From Streptomyces endophytica (GTDB lineage Bacteria > Actinomycetota > Actinomycetes > Streptomycetales > Streptomycetaceae): a DNA stretch of 64,000 bases. This document shows, one piece after another, positions 36,960 through 46,147 of this stretch. Made by a program: the position numbers and the translations under genes. The stretch lies in the NCBI RefSeq assembly GCF_026153355.1, contig NZ_CP110636.1, forward strand, positions 806,001 through 870,000, written 5' to 3'. Below the pieces are notes generated by a model. That model was given only the letters and a program-made list of their open reading frames with translations, did no database searches and was not told the DNA's origin. The stretch's first letter is position 1; each line of letters begins with the position of its first letter.

Positions 36960-36965
36960 TACCAT
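36960..36965 (+). promoter_or_regulatory. Candidate -10 box (TACCAT) upstream of mrp
   Basis: TACCAT ends six bases before the mrp ATG at 36972 and there is no ribosome-binding site, so mrp may be transcribed leaderless from here. Confidence 0.4.
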
Positions 36966-36971
36966 CGGGTC

Positions 36972-38128
36972 ATGGCTCACGAAACTGCCCCAGGCACCCC
37001 GAGCGAGGACGCGATCCGCGCCGCGCTCGCGACGGTGAACGACCCCGAGATCCACCGCCCCATCACCGAACTGGGGATGGTCAAATCGGTGGACATCGCG
37101 GCGGACGGCGCGGTGGCGGTCGTGGTCTACCTCACCGTCTCCGGCTGCCCGATGCGCGAGACGATCACCAACAACGTGCGCGACGCGGTCGCCGGGGTCG
37201 AGGGCGTCACCGGCGTCCGGGTCGACCTGGAGGTGATGAGCGACGAGCAGCGCAAGGAGCTGGCGTCGTCGCTGCGCGGCGGCACCGCCGAGCGCGAGGT
37301 CCCGTTCGCCCAGCCCGGCTCGCTGACCCGGGTCTACGCGGTCGCCTCCGGCAAGGGCGGCGTCGGCAAGTCGTCGGTGACGGTGAACCTCGCCGCGGCG
37401 ATGGCGGCCGACGGCCTGAAGGTCGGCGTCGTGGACGCCGACATCTACGGCCACTCCGTGCCCGGATGCTGGGCGCCGACGGCAAGCCCACCCAGGTCGA
37501 GAACATGATCATGCCCCCGTCGGCCAACGGCGTGAAGGTCATCTCGATCGGCATGTTCACGCCCGGCAACGCGCCGGTCGTCTGGCGCGGCCCGATGCTG
37601 CACCGCGCCCTCCAGCAGTTCCTCGCCGACGTGTACTGGGGCGACCTGGACGTGCTGCTCCTGGACCTGCCGCCGGGCACCGGTGACATCGCGATCTCGG
37701 TGGCGCAGCTCGTCCCGAACGCGGAGATCCTGGTCGTCACCACCCCGCAGCAGGCGGCGGCCGAGGTCGCCGAGCGCGCGGGCTCCATCGCCGTCCAGAC
37801 CCACCAGAAGATCGTCGGCGTGGTCGAGAACATGTCCGGGCTGCCCTGCCCGCACTGCGACGAGATGGTCGACGTCTTCGGCACCGGCGGCGGCGAGCGG
37901 GTCGCCGAGGGCCTGACGAAGACCACCGGTACGCAGGTGCCGGTGCTCGGCGCCATCCCGATCGACGTCCGGCTCCGCGAGGGCGGCGACGAGGGCAAGC
38001 CGGTCGTGCTGACCGACCCGGACTCCCCCGCCGGCGCGGCCATCCGCGCGATCGCCGGCAAGCTCGGCGGCCGCCAGCGCGGCCTGGCCGGCATGTCCCT
38101 GGGGATCACCCCGCGCAACAAGTTCTGA
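36972..38128 (+). CDS. mrp: Mrp/NBP35-type iron-sulfur carrier ATPase (frameshifted)
   Basis: 385 residues after one base is restored near 37465. The N-terminal MIP18/DUF59 domain shows [15 protein letters not shown] and SGCPMRETI. The P-loop domain shows [16 protein letters not shown] (deviant Walker A) and DLPPGTGDI. The CxxC pair for the bridging cluster is in [10 protein letters not shown]. It assembles and delivers Fe-S clusters. The frame breaks exactly in the conserved YGHSVPRMLG segment (read here as GHSVPGCW), which no functional copy could tolerate. Confidence 0.93.
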
Positions 38129-38190
38129 GAGTGGTGCCCCCGGGCTCGTACGGGAGCCTCGGGGGCTCATTGGCGCCAGTTGATGCGAAG

Positions 38191-38222
38191 AAGGGGGCGG
38201 GCCCCGGCGGGCCCGCCCCCTT
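38191..38222. terminator. 14-bp GC-rich stem terminator
   Basis: 38191-38204 pairs exactly with 38209-38222 around CGGC; arms end AAGG/CCTT. It lies between mrp (plus) and the next minus-strand gene, so it is probably bidirectional. Confidence 0.8.
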
Positions 38223-38240
38223 CCGCATGCAGCGGCGCGC

Positions 38241-38885
38241 TCAGCCGGCGTACGAGCGAATGTCCTCGACGACGGAGAAGCCCAGGCCATAGGCGCTCAT
38301 CCCCCGCCCATAGGCGCCCAGGTGTACCGGCTCCGGGCCTTCGCCCGCCGAGCCGGCCAGGACCCAGCCGTACTCGGACTCGCGGTAGGCGAAGGAGGTC
38401 GGGACGCCGTCGACCGGCAGCATCAGCTCGCTCCAGGCCCCGCCCCCGAGGTCGTCGGCCAGTTCCCAGGCCAGCATCGTCTGCTGGTCCAGCCAGGCCT
38501 GGCGCAGCGTGCGGTCCATCTGGGTCGGCCAGGTGTGGTTGAGCAGGCCGGACCCGGCGAGCCAGGCGGCCGTGGAGACCGAGGTGGCCTCCAGTACGCC
38601 GGTGCCGTCGGCGCTGCGCCGTACGGGGCGGCTGGCGACCGTTACCACCACCGCGAACCGCTCGTCCTGCGGGGACTCCACCTTGATGGTGGGCTCCTCA
38701 CCGTGCCCGGTCGCGCCGTGCTCGACGGTGCCGTCCGCGGCCGCGCCGACCTGCATCAGCCAGCGCGGACCGGTGAACGCCTCGTCGAGGCCGTACCACG
38801 GGAACGCGGCCAGCAGATAGCCGTCGGCCTTCCGGCCGACCGCGGCGGGCGCCTGTTGTTCCGCTGTCCGACTCGTCGTCTCCAT
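38241..38885 (-). CDS. Conserved hypothetical protein
   Basis: 214 residues, intact. It has no membrane segment. Features are WYGLDEAFTGPRWLMQVG, an acidic/histidine stretch, WLAGSGLLNHTWPTQMDRTLRQAW, SELMLPVDGVPTSFAYRESEYGWVLAGS and a C-terminus ending VVEDIRSYAG. AAGGAGG lies ten bases before the ATG. No family recognised; its order between mrp and tatB is a usual Streptomyces arrangement. Confidence 0.75.
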   Translation of the reverse strand: METTSRTAEQQAPAAVGRKADGYLLAAFPWYGLDEAFTGPRWLMQVGAAADGTVEHGATGHGEEPTIKVESPQDERFAVVVTVASRPVRRSADGTGVLEATSVSTAAWLAGSGLLNHTWPTQMDRTLRQAWLDQQTMLAWELADDLGGGAWSELMLPVDGVPTSFAYRESEYGWVLAGSAGEGPEPVHLGAYGRGMSAYGLGFSVVEDIRSYAG

Positions 38886-39005
38886 CTGAGCGGAGCCTCC
38901 TTGTTGCCCTGCGTCGTGGGCGGCCCGCCCCCCTCAGGCGACCAAACCCCGGACACCCGGAGCATAGCCATAGGGGTCAATACAGCCCGGGCATACCGGA
39001 GTGTG

Positions 39006-39488
39006 TCAGGTGGCGTCGGCGTCGAACGGCGGACGCTCGTCCGGCTGCGCGTTCGCGGGCTTCTTGAGCAGGTCCGGACCGCCGGAAGAGGCCGGCGACT
39101 CCTTGGAGAGGGAGATCCCTGAGCCGTTCGAGTGCGCGGCCGCGGAGCCGCTCTCGCGGCTGTGCACGGCGTCGGTGACCTCGGCCATCTCCTTGCGGAA
39201 ATCGAAGCCGTTACGGATCTCCTGGAGGTCCTTGAGGCCGTACTCGTCCTTCTCCAGGACGTGCTTGCGGACGAAGTTCTTGGGCTTGAGGTCCTCGAAC
39301 TCGAAGTCCTTGAAGTCCGGGCCGAGCTCGTTGCGGATGTCCTGCTTGGCGCTGTCGGAGAACTCCCGGATCTTGCGGATGACCCCCATCACGTCCTGGA
39401 TGACCTTGGGGAGCTTGTCCGGACCGAAGACGAGCACCGCCAGGACCACGATCGCTACCAGCTCTAGGGGTCCTATGTCGAAGAACAC
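39006..39488 (-). CDS. tatB: Sec-independent (twin-arginine) translocase subunit TatB
   Basis: 160 residues. The N-terminal membrane helix with hinge reads DIGPLELVAIVVLAVLVFGPDKLPK, followed by an amphipathic helix (VIQDVMGVIRKIREFSD) and a long polar tail, as in TatB. With TatA and TatC it exports folded proteins. The GTG at 39486-39488 is preceded by AGGAG at good distance. It lies downstream of htrA, the conserved sigE-rseA-htrA-tatB order. Confidence 0.9.
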   Translation of the reverse strand: MFFDIGPLELVAIVVLAVLVFGPDKLPKVIQDVMGVIRKIREFSDSAKQDIRNELGPDFKDFEFEDLKPKNFVRKHVLEKDEYGLKDLQEIRNGFDFRKEMAEVTDAVHSRESGSAAAHSNGSGISLSKESPASSGGPDLLKKPANAQPDERPPFDADAT

Positions 39489-39604
39489 CTTGCAGCTCCT
39501 TGGGTCATCCGCGGCCTTCGTCGGCCTATGGGCCAGGCCGCCTCTCACCGTACCTGGCCCCGCACGTCGGACGGGAGTCGACCGTGCCAACACCGTGCAA
39601 ACGA

Positions 39605-41869
39605 TCAGCCCGTGGTGGAGGAACCCAGCCTGAGCCGAACGGACCGCTCCTTGCCGTCCCTTTGGACGGTGAGCGCCAGGGTGTCGCCCGGCCGGTGGCT
39701 GCGGATCTTGACGATCAGCTCCTCACCGCTGTGCACCGGGGCGCCGTCCACCTGGGTGATCACGTCACCGGGCCGGATGCCCGCCTTGGCCCCGGGCCCG
39801 CCCGGGACGACCGGCGCTTTGCCGTTCTTGCTGTGCGCACTGACCCGCGCCCCGTCGCCGGCGTACTCCATCTCCAGGGTGACGCCGATGACCGGATGGG
39901 TCGCCCGGCCGGTGTTGATCAGCTCCTCGGCCACCCGCTTGGCCTGGTTGATCGGTATGGCGAAGCCCAGCCCTATGCTGCCGCCCTGGCCGCCGCCGTC
40001 CGGCCCGCCATTGCTGTCGGCCGCGCGGATGGCGCTGTTGATGCCGATGACGCGGGCCCGGGCGTCCACCAGCGGGCCGCCGGAGTTGCCGGGGTTGATG
40101 GGGGCGTCGGTCTGCAGCGCGTCGACGTACGAGATGTCGCTGCCGTCGCCCTTCTGGCCGCCCGCGGTGATCGGGCGCTGCTTGGCGCTGATGATCCCGG
40201 CGGTGACCGTGTTGGCCAGGTCGAAGGGTGCGCCGATGGCCACGACCGGGTCGCCGACCTGCACCGAGTCCGAGTTGCCGAGCGGCAGCGGCCGCAGGCC
40301 GGTGACGCCCTCGACCTGCACCACCGCGAGGTCGTAGCCGCCGTCCTGGCCGACGACCTTGGCCTTGGCGGTCTGCCCGCCGCTGAACGTGACCGATATC
40401 TCGCCGCCGGACCCGGCCGGTTCGACGACGTGGTTGTTGGTGAGGATGTGGCCCTCGCGGTCGAGGACGAAGCCGGTGCCGGTGCCCTGCTCGGCGTTGC
40501 CGCGGACGTGGATCGTGACGACGCCGGGCAGCGCGGCCCGGGCGATCCCGGCGACGCTGTCCGGCTTGCGGCCGCCGGAGTCCCCGGCGGCCTGCGGCAG
40601 CTTGATGTCGTTGATCCCGCCGTACCGCTCGACGTACGCGCCGATGCCACCGCCGACGCCGCCCGCGAGCAGCGCCAGCGCCACCGCGCCGGCCACCAGC
40701 ACCCCGCGCGGGGTCCGCCGGGCGGCGGGCGGCGGCAGGGGGCCGCCCTGCAGGGGCGCGCGCCACGGGTCGTACTGCTGCCAGGCCCCCTGCGGGGCAC
40801 CGGGGTGGTCGTGCGCGGGCGCCGGGCCCGGCGGCAGGGCGGAGGGATCCGGCTGCACGGGCGCGCCGTCCGGCTGCACCGGCACACCGGACTCGGCGGC
40901 CCGACGGGCGGCGGGGCCGGCGGGCGGACCGGCGGACAGACCGGCGGACGGGCCTGGGTGCGCGGGCACGGTCCCGTCCGGTGCGGCGGGATACGGCTGG
41001 TCGGCGCGGGCGGCTCCCGGCGGCGCGGCGGGCGGCGGGGACTGCTGTGGGCCGGGGTAGCCGGCACCCGGGGCGGGCTGGGTGGCCGGGGCGCCGTACG
41101 GGGGCATCGGCCCGGCGGACGACGGGAGCACGGTGCCGTGCGCGGGGGTCGTCACCGGCCGCTGCACGGGCGGCGCGGGCGCCCAGGGCCCGGGCCCGCC
41201 GTACGGCGGGGTGCCGTACGGGTCCTCGGCATGCAACGGCCGACGCTGCGGCGGTGCGCTGGGGGGCTCGGCGGAGACGGATGCCGTGGCGGGGGCGGGA
41301 GCGGACGCGGGAGGCGCCGCGCCGGCCGGCGCCTGGGCGCTCTCGGGCGCCCCGGCCGGGGGGACCTGACCGAGGGTCACGGTGGCGGCGCCGGACGGCG
41401 CTCCACCGGGCGGCGCGGGCACGGTGGCCTCGGCGGGCACGGCGTCCCCGGTGGGCACAGCGTCCCCACTGGCCCCGGTGGGTACGGCGTTCCCGGTGGG
41501 CACAGCAGCCCCGCTGGGCGCGGTGGGCTCGGCGCCGGTACGGGCCTGGGCCGGCCCGGTCGCCGGCGGCGCGGCCGAGGTCAACTCGGCGGCGCTGTCG
41601 GGGCGTTCGGCCGACGGGACCGTGGTGGTCTCCGACGCGTCCGCCGCCTGCGCGGCCGCGGGCCGCTCCGGTGGCCGCACGATCCAGTCCTCCGGCTCCC
41701 GCTCCGCGGTTTCACCGGACCCGTCGGACATTCCGGGCATCCCGGACGGCTCCCCGGCATCCGACGGCACCGCCGGCGGGCCGGACTCGGCGGGTCGCTC
41801 CGGGCTCGGGGGATTTCCCGGGCGGCTCCACCACTTCAGCTTCGGCCCGGCGGCCTTACCGTCGTCCAT
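39605..41869 (-). CDS. HtrA/DegP-family membrane serine protease with PDZ domain
   Basis: 754 residues. About 390 residues of Pro/Ala/Gly-rich cytoplasmic leader with VPTG-type short repeats, one membrane helix (GVLVAGAVALALLAGGVGGG, about 390-412), then a trypsin-like domain with catalytic His (TNNHVV, about 478), Asp (YDLAVVQV, about 512) and Ser (NPGNSGGPL, about 596), and a C-terminal PDZ (GIRPGDVITQVDG). It degrades or senses misfolded envelope proteins. By synteny with sigE/rseA it belongs to the envelope-stress response. ATG at 41867-41869, MDDGKAAGPKLKWW. Confidence 0.92.
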   Translation of the reverse strand: MDDGKAAGPKLKWWSRPGNPPSPERPAESGPPAVPSDAGEPSGMPGMSDGSGETAEREPEDWIVRPPERPAAAQAADASETTTVPSAERPDSAAELTSAAPPATGPAQARTGAEPTAPSGAAVPTGNAVPTGASGDAVPTGDAVPAEATVPAPPGGAPSGAATVTLGQVPPAGAPESAQAPAGAAPPASAPAPATASVSAEPPSAPPQRRPLHAEDPYGTPPYGGPGPWAPAPPVQRPVTTPAHGTVLPSSAGPMPPYGAPATQPAPGAGYPGPQQSPPPAAPPGAARADQPYPAAPDGTVPAHPGPSAGLSAGPPAGPAARRAAESGVPVQPDGAPVQPDPSALPPGPAPAHDHPGAPQGAWQQYDPWRAPLQGGPLPPPAARRTPRGVLVAGAVALALLAGGVGGGIGAYVERYGGINDIKLPQAAGDSGGRKPDSVAGIARAALPGVVTIHVRGNAEQGTGTGFVLDREGHILTNNHVVEPAGSGGEISVTFSGGQTAKAKVVGQDGGYDLAVVQVEGVTGLRPLPLGNSDSVQVGDPVVAIGAPFDLANTVTAGIISAKQRPITAGGQKGDGSDISYVDALQTDAPINPGNSGGPLVDARARVIGINSAIRAADSNGGPDGGGQGGSIGLGFAIPINQAKRVAEELINTGRATHPVIGVTLEMEYAGDGARVSAHSKNGKAPVVPGGPGAKAGIRPGDVITQVDGAPVHSGEELIVKIRSHRPGDTLALTVQRDGKERSVRLRLGSSTTG

Positions 41870-41990
41870 GCTCTCCCCTACTTCGCCCGCGACCCCGCGG
41901 GCCACCACCACCTCGCGGCACGCGCCCGGTCAGGGGTGCGCCGCCCCAGGGGGATTCAACCAGTTCCGCCCGGGGCCGTGCAGCGGGCGG

Positions 41991-42932
41991 TCAGCGGCGG
42001 TCGGCGGCGGGGCCGTTCGCGGCGGAGCCGTGCAGCGGACGCATCGGCTCCAGCGGGGGAAGCGGTGGCGGGTTCTTGCGCGCCGGGCCGCCGCCGGCCG
42101 CGGCGGCCAGCGGCGAGAGGCGGTACGCCGGGGCCGGGCCGGTCGCGGCGATCAGCGGCGACAGGCCGAAGTGGCCGGCGGGCTGGTCCGGCGTCCACGA
42201 CACCGACGGGGAGGCGGTCGCGGCGCCGGCACCGTCCAGGCTCATCGCGCTGGGCGCCGGGGCCAGGGTCGGCGCACCGGACGGCGGCCAGGTGGCCGGC
42301 CGGGACCGGGCGGTGGGGACGAACTCCGCGCCGCGCAGCAGGGCGGCACCGTCCGCCGCGGGGCTGCCGGTGAGCGGGGTGACGGCCGTGCCGCCGCCGT
42401 CGGTCCGTCCGCCGGTCGCGTCGACGGCCGCCTCCAGCGGCAGGGCACCGCCGAGCGCGAACGCCGCGAGCGAGACCGCACCGGCCGCCGCGAAGGCGAA
42501 CCGGCGGCGCTGCGCGGGCCGCCCGTCCTCCTGGACACGGAAGCCGCGCGTCCGGGGCTGCGGGGGCAGCGCGGCCATGGCCCGACGGGAGTGTTCATCG
42601 GTGGGGACGTAGCCGAACGCGCCGCCGCCGCGGGCGAATTCGGTACGTCCGAGAGCGCCGTTGCCCAACCGGCTGCCGGGACCGTCGGGGTCACCGCCGG
42701 GCAGCTGCACGAGGCGGGCCAGCAGTCCCTCGGAGGGACCGGGCGGCGCCGCCTGGGCGAACACACTTTTCAGCCGACGCTGGGCGTCGGCCTCCGCCTT
42801 GCACTTCGCGCATGTCGCAAGATGCGCGAGCACCCGCTCGCGCGCGTCATGCCCCAACTCGCCGTCGACCAGGGCCGCGAGGCGGTCGCCGAGATGCTGC
42901 TCGGCGGGGGACGGACCGCCACTGAGGCTCAC
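41991..42932 (-). CDS. Anti-sigma factor with zinc-finger (zf-HC2)
   Basis: 313 residues. The N-terminal anti-sigma domain reads [40 protein letters not shown], with the HxxxCxxC zinc motif in HLATCAKC. A likely single membrane helix ([21 protein letters not shown]) follows and the distal part is Pro/Ala/Gly-rich. It should sequester the adjacent SigE until an envelope signal. The GTG start overlaps the sigE stop as GTGA, ensuring coupled synthesis. Confidence 0.88.
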   Translation of the reverse strand: MSLSGGPSPAEQHLGDRLAALVDGELGHDARERVLAHLATCAKCKAEADAQRRLKSVFAQAAPPGPSEGLLARLVQLPGGDPDGPGSRLGNGALGRTEFARGGGAFGYVPTDEHSRRAMAALPPQPRTRGFRVQEDGRPAQRRRFAFAAAGAVSLAAFALGGALPLEAAVDATGGRTDGGGTAVTPLTGSPAADGAALLRGAEFVPTARSRPATWPPSGAPTLAPAPSAMSLDGAGAATASPSVSWTPDQPAGHFGLSPLIAATGPAPAYRLSPLAAAAGGGPARKNPPPLPPLEPMRPLHGSAANGPAADRR

Positions 42933-43696
42933 GCGATCCCGACCTCCCCCGTGGGCACCACGGCCAGCGCCCGGCGCTGCTCGCGCTCCTCGGCGCGCAG
43001 CGCGGGGGCGCGGTGCTTGAGGGCCTTGCGCAGGTGCGAGCGGCCGCGGTGGATCCGGCTGCGGACCGTACCGAGCTTGACCCCGAGGGTCGCGGCGATC
43101 TCCTCGTAGGACAGCCCCTCGATGTCGCACAGCACGACGGCGGCGCGGAACTCGGGCGCGAGGGTGTCCAGCGCCTGCTGGACGTCCGCGTCGAAGTGGG
43201 TGTCGTCGAAGTGCTCCTGCGGCGCGGGCTCCTTGCTGGGGAGCTTCTCGGCCGCGTCGTCACCGAGCGCGTCGAAGCGGATACGCTGCCGGCGGCGGAC
43301 CATGTCCAGGAAGAGGTTGGTCGTGATGCGGTGCAGCCAGCCCTCGAAGGTGCCGGGGGTGTACGTCGACAGCGAGCGGAAGACGCGGACGAACACCTCC
43401 TGGGTGAGGTCCTCGGCGTCGTGCTGATTGCCGGAGAGACGGTAGGCGAGGCGATAGACCCGAGCGCTGTGCGTGCTGACGATCTCCTCCCAGGTGGGCG
43501 GAGTCCACGCCTCCGCATCCGCGTCTGCGGCGAAGGTCGCGGTGCGTGCGGAGTCAGTGCGGAAACGGTCAGCAGTGTTTGTCACGGATTTCGGCTCGGC
43601 GAACGACCTTTTGAAGCGCCTCAGCACTCCTCGGTCACCCGTCGCAGCCGCACCTCCCCTGGTGGCTCTGGTGGTGTCCAGTAGGGCCCCTACCAT
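42929..43696 (-). CDS. sigE: ECF RNA polymerase sigma factor SigE
   Basis: 255 residues from the ATG at 43694-43696 ([14 protein letters not shown]). Region 2 includes [34 protein letters not shown] (split by region 2.2), and [26 protein letters not shown]. Region 4 includes [44 protein letters not shown] with its helix-turn-helix. It directs envelope-stress transcription and is controlled by the anti-sigma factor. The frame is open to a GTG at 43789 that has its own ribosome-binding site, so a 31-residue N-terminal extension is possible. Confidence 0.93.
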   Translation of the reverse strand: MVGALLDTTRATRGGAAATGDRGVLRRFKRSFAEPKSVTNTADRFRTDSARTATFAADADAEAWTPPTWEEIVSTHSARVYRLAYRLSGNQHDAEDLTQEVFVRVFRSLSTYTPGTFEGWLHRITTNLFLDMVRRRQRIRFDALGDDAAEKLPSKEPAPQEHFDDTHFDADVQQALDTLAPEFRAAVVLCDIEGLSYEEIAATLGVKLGTVRSRIHRGRSHLRKALKHRAPALRAEEREQRRALAVVPTGEVGIA

Positions 43697-43820
43697 ATCC
43701 ACCTCGCCCGTTAGCTCCGGATAAGCAGATTTGACCTGCATTTGGTCATGCTTCTGGCCTTGATTCGTGTCTCGCGCGGTCTTCACCACTGCGTCCCCCC
43801 GTCTTCCTCCTCCCCCTCTT

Positions 43821-43848
43821 TAACGCCCGGTCCCATCTGCGGGTTCCC
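43821..43848 (-). promoter_or_regulatory. ECF-type promoter upstream of sigE
   Basis: Read on the minus strand: GGAACC, 16 bases, CGTTA. This fits the -35/-10 pattern of extracytoplasmic-function sigma factors (GGAAC with a CGTT-type -10), placing transcription start near 43812 and suggesting SigE-dependent autoregulation. Confidence 0.6.
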
Positions 43849-43901
43849 GCACGCAGCGGATACAGTCACGGTTGCGTCAACTACGGGGACAGGAGAGGGC
43901 C

Positions 43902-44555
43902 ATTACCGGCAACCGGCAGACGAGCTTGGCATTCGCCGAGGCGTACGGCGCCGGGACCATCGACGGCACCACCGAGGCCGCCCTGCGCTGGTCCCGTGAC
44001 CGCGCACGCGAGGCCGGCATCCGCACGGTGACCACCGGCACCGGCGCGGCCCTGCGGCTGCTCGCCGCCACCGTCGACGCCAAGGCCGTCGCCGAGATCG
44101 GCACCGGCACGGGCGTGTCGGGCATCTACCTCCTGCACGGCATGCGGCCGGACGGCGTGCTGACCACCGTGGACTGCGAGCCCGAGCGGCAGACCTTCGC
44201 CAAGCAGGCGTTCCGCGCCGCGGGCTTCGCCGGCAACCGCGCCCGCTTCATCCCGGGCCGCGCCCTGGACGTCCTGCCGCGGCTGGCGGACGGCGGGTAC
44301 GACCTCGTCTTCTGCGACGGCGACCTGATGGAGTGCCTGGAATACCTCGCTGAATCGTTGCGGCTGCTGCGCCCCGGCGGCCTGGTGTGCTTCGAGGGCG
44401 TCTTCGCCGACGGCCGGACGGTGGACTCTGCCGTGCAGCCCGCGGAGGTGCTGCGGCTGCGCGAACTGCTGCGGGCGGTGCGGGAGAGCACCACGCTGGT
44501 GCCGTCCCTGCTGCCGGTCGGCGACGGCCTGCTCTGCGCGGTCAAGCGCGGCTGA
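43902..44555 (+). CDS. Class I SAM-dependent O-methyltransferase (Methyltransf_3)
   Basis: 217 residues. Motif I is AVAEIGTGTGVSGIYLLHGM, then LTTVDCEPE, ARFIPGRALDVLPRL, YDLVFCDGDLMECLEYL and SLRLLRPGGLVCFEGV: the catechol/caffeoyl-type O-methyltransferase family. Its divergent position opposite sigE is conserved in actinobacteria. The reading frame is open upstream to a TTG at 43872, but AGGAGAGG sits just before an ATT at 43902-43904 (ITGNRQTSLAFAEAY), so initiation at ATT is more likely. TACAGT at 43861-43866 may be the -10 box. Confidence 0.85.
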   Translation: MTGNRQTSLAFAEAYGAGTIDGTTEAALRWSRDRAREAGIRTVTTGTGAALRLLAATVDAKAVAEIGTGTGVSGIYLLHGMRPDGVLTTVDCEPERQTFAKQAFRAAGFAGNRARFIPGRALDVLPRLADGGYDLVFCDGDLMECLEYLAESLRLLRPGGLVCFEGVFADGRTVDSAVQPAEVLRLRELLRAVRESTTLVPSLLPVGDGLLCAVKRG

Positions 44556-44594
44556 GCGCCCGCCCCACGGAACTCCGGGCCACCGGCCCCTTTC

Positions 44595-44646
44595 ACCGGC
44601 CGCACACGCATGCCCCGGCTTGACCGGCCGCACGCGCATGCCCCGG
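44595..44646 (+). repeat. Two 24-bp direct repeats after the methyltransferase
   Basis: 44595-44618 and 44623-44646 match over 24 bases with one difference (ACCGGCCGCACRCGCATGCC core). Tandem duplication in the 240-base gap before DUF3117. Confidence 0.8.
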
Positions 44647-44686
44647 CGCGCGGCCCCCGCCATCCCAACGACCCGGACATGCGAAC

Positions 44687-44733
44687 GGCCCCGGCACGCG
44701 GCGCGCCGTCACTGCGCGCCGCCTGCCGGGGCC
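44687..44733. terminator. 20-bp stem terminator with one mismatch
   Basis: 44687-44706 and 44714-44733 pair over 20 bases with a single mismatch and a seven-base loop. It lies between the convergent methyltransferase and DUF3117 genes. Confidence 0.75.
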
Positions 44734-44795
44734 GGGGTCTCGGCTGGGGTACCGGGCCCAGTCGGGCCCGGGCATCCGCCGGTGTCTCACCCTTG

Positions 44796-44963
44796 TCAGA
44801 CGGTGACCTTCTCCAGGGCCTCTCCGAGGGCCTTGGCTTCGTCGGGGGTCAGCTCGACGACGAGCCGCCCGCCGCCTTCGAGCGGAACGCGCATGACGAT
44901 GCCCCGCCCCTCCTTGGTCACCTCGAGCGGGCCGTCACCCGTCCGCGGCTTCATGGCCGCCAT
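44796..44963 (-). CDS. DUF3117 family small protein
   Basis: 55 residues, MAAMKPRTGDGPLEVTKEGR then RVPLEGGGRLVVELTPDEA and KALGEALEKVTV. This short sequence is highly conserved across actinobacteria as DUF3117; function unknown. GGAAGGGG lies upstream of the ATG at 44961-44963. The only gene between the O-methyltransferase and crotonase genes. Confidence 0.9.
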   Translation of the reverse strand: MAAMKPRTGDGPLEVTKEGRGIVMRVPLEGGGRLVVELTPDEAKALGEALEKVTV

Positions 44964-45289
44964 GCTCGTTCCCCTTCCTGAAACCAGCTCATCTCAGCCG
45001 ACGGCCCGGATAGGCACGTGTCACCGGCATCGAACACATTGCTTCCAGGCCATTATCCCGCATCGAACGACCCGATGACCAACATCGGGCAGCATCCCTT
45101 CGGCAACTCGCACCCGCAAACCCACCCAATTCGGGGAGCGGGCTGCGATACTTCTCCGCCCGCCGACTCCCGACGCGCCCGCGATCTTTGATGTACGTCA
45201 CATGCGCACCGCCGATGATCTCCGGCATCCTGAGCGCTGACTGCCCGCCACCGGGCAGTGCCGAGCCGCGACGGAGGGGATTCCCAACT
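44964..45289. promoter_or_regulatory. Divergent intergenic region DUF3117 / crotonase
   Basis: 326 bases without a gene. TTGATG at 45187-45192 is a possible -35 box for the crotonase gene, and ATGTACGTCACAT at 45191-45203 is a near-palindrome (centre ACGT) that could be an operator. A small stem (CTGCCCG...CGGGCAG) at 45241-45257 precedes the ribosome-binding site. Confidence 0.35.
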
Positions 45290-46090
45290 ATGGCCGACAC
45301 CGTGCTCTACGACGTGACCGACGGACTCGCGACGATCACGCTCAACCGCCCGGACGCGATGAACGCACTGAACGTCGAGGCGAAGGTGCTCCTGCGGGAC
45401 ACGCTCCAGGAGGCCGCGGCCGATCCGGCGGTCCGGGCGGTGCTGCTGACCGCCACCGGGCGGGCGTTCTGCGTCGGGCAGGACCTCAAGGAGCACATCG
45501 GTCTGCTGGCCGAGGACCGGGCCACCGGCTCCGGCGGCACCATGAACACCGTGCGTGAGCACTACAACCCGATCGTGACCGCGCTGACCGAGATGGCCAA
45601 GCCGGTGGTCGCCGGGGTCAACGGGGTCGCCGCGGGCGCCGGGGCGGGCTTCGCGCTGGCCGCGGACTACCGCGTCGTCGCCGACACCGCCTCCTTCAAC
45701 ACCTCCTTCGCGGGCGTCGCGCTGACCGCGGACTCCGGGGTCTCCTGGACCCTGCCCCGGCTGATCGGCCACAGCCGCGCCGCCGACCTGCTGCTCTTCC
45801 CGCGGTCGATCAGCGCACAGGAGGCGTACGAGCTGGGCATCGCCAACAAGGTCGTCCCGGCCGCCGAACTGGCCGAGGAGGCCGCGGCGGTCGCCCGCCG
45901 GCTGGCCCAGGGGCCGACCGCCGCCTACGCCGCGATCAAGGAGTCGCTGGCCTACGGGGCGGGGCACTCGCTCGCCGAGACCCTCGGCAAGGAGGACGAA
46001 CTGCAGGGCCGGGCCGGGGCGTCGGAGGACCACCACATCGCGGTCGAGGCGTTCGTGAAGAAGGAGAAGCCGGTCTTCCTCGGCCGCTGA
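45290..46090 (+). CDS. Enoyl-CoA hydratase/isomerase family protein (crotonase fold)
   Basis: 266 residues. LATITLNRPDAMNALN, GRAFCVGQDLKEH (first oxyanion segment), KPVVAGVNGVAAGAGAGFALAADYR (second oxyanion segment), FAGVALTADSGVSWTLPRLIG and EAYELGIANKVVP are canonical. The DSGVSW..PRLIG form is common in PaaG/PaaF-like isomerases, but no phenylacetate genes are nearby, so the substrate is open. GGAGGGG lies nine bases before the ATG. Confidence 0.9.
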   Translation: MADTVLYDVTDGLATITLNRPDAMNALNVEAKVLLRDTLQEAAADPAVRAVLLTATGRAFCVGQDLKEHIGLLAEDRATGSGGTMNTVREHYNPIVTALTEMAKPVVAGVNGVAAGAGAGFALAADYRVVADTASFNTSFAGVALTADSGVSWTLPRLIGHSRAADLLLFPRSISAQEAYELGIANKVVPAAELAEEAAAVARRLAQGPTAAYAAIKESLAYGAGHSLAETLGKEDELQGRAGASEDHHIAVEAFVKKEKPVFLGR

Positions 46091-46147
46091 CCGCGGCGGC
46101 CGGGCCGGACGGGGCCGCCGCACGGGCCGCCCACCGGCCGGGCCGGG

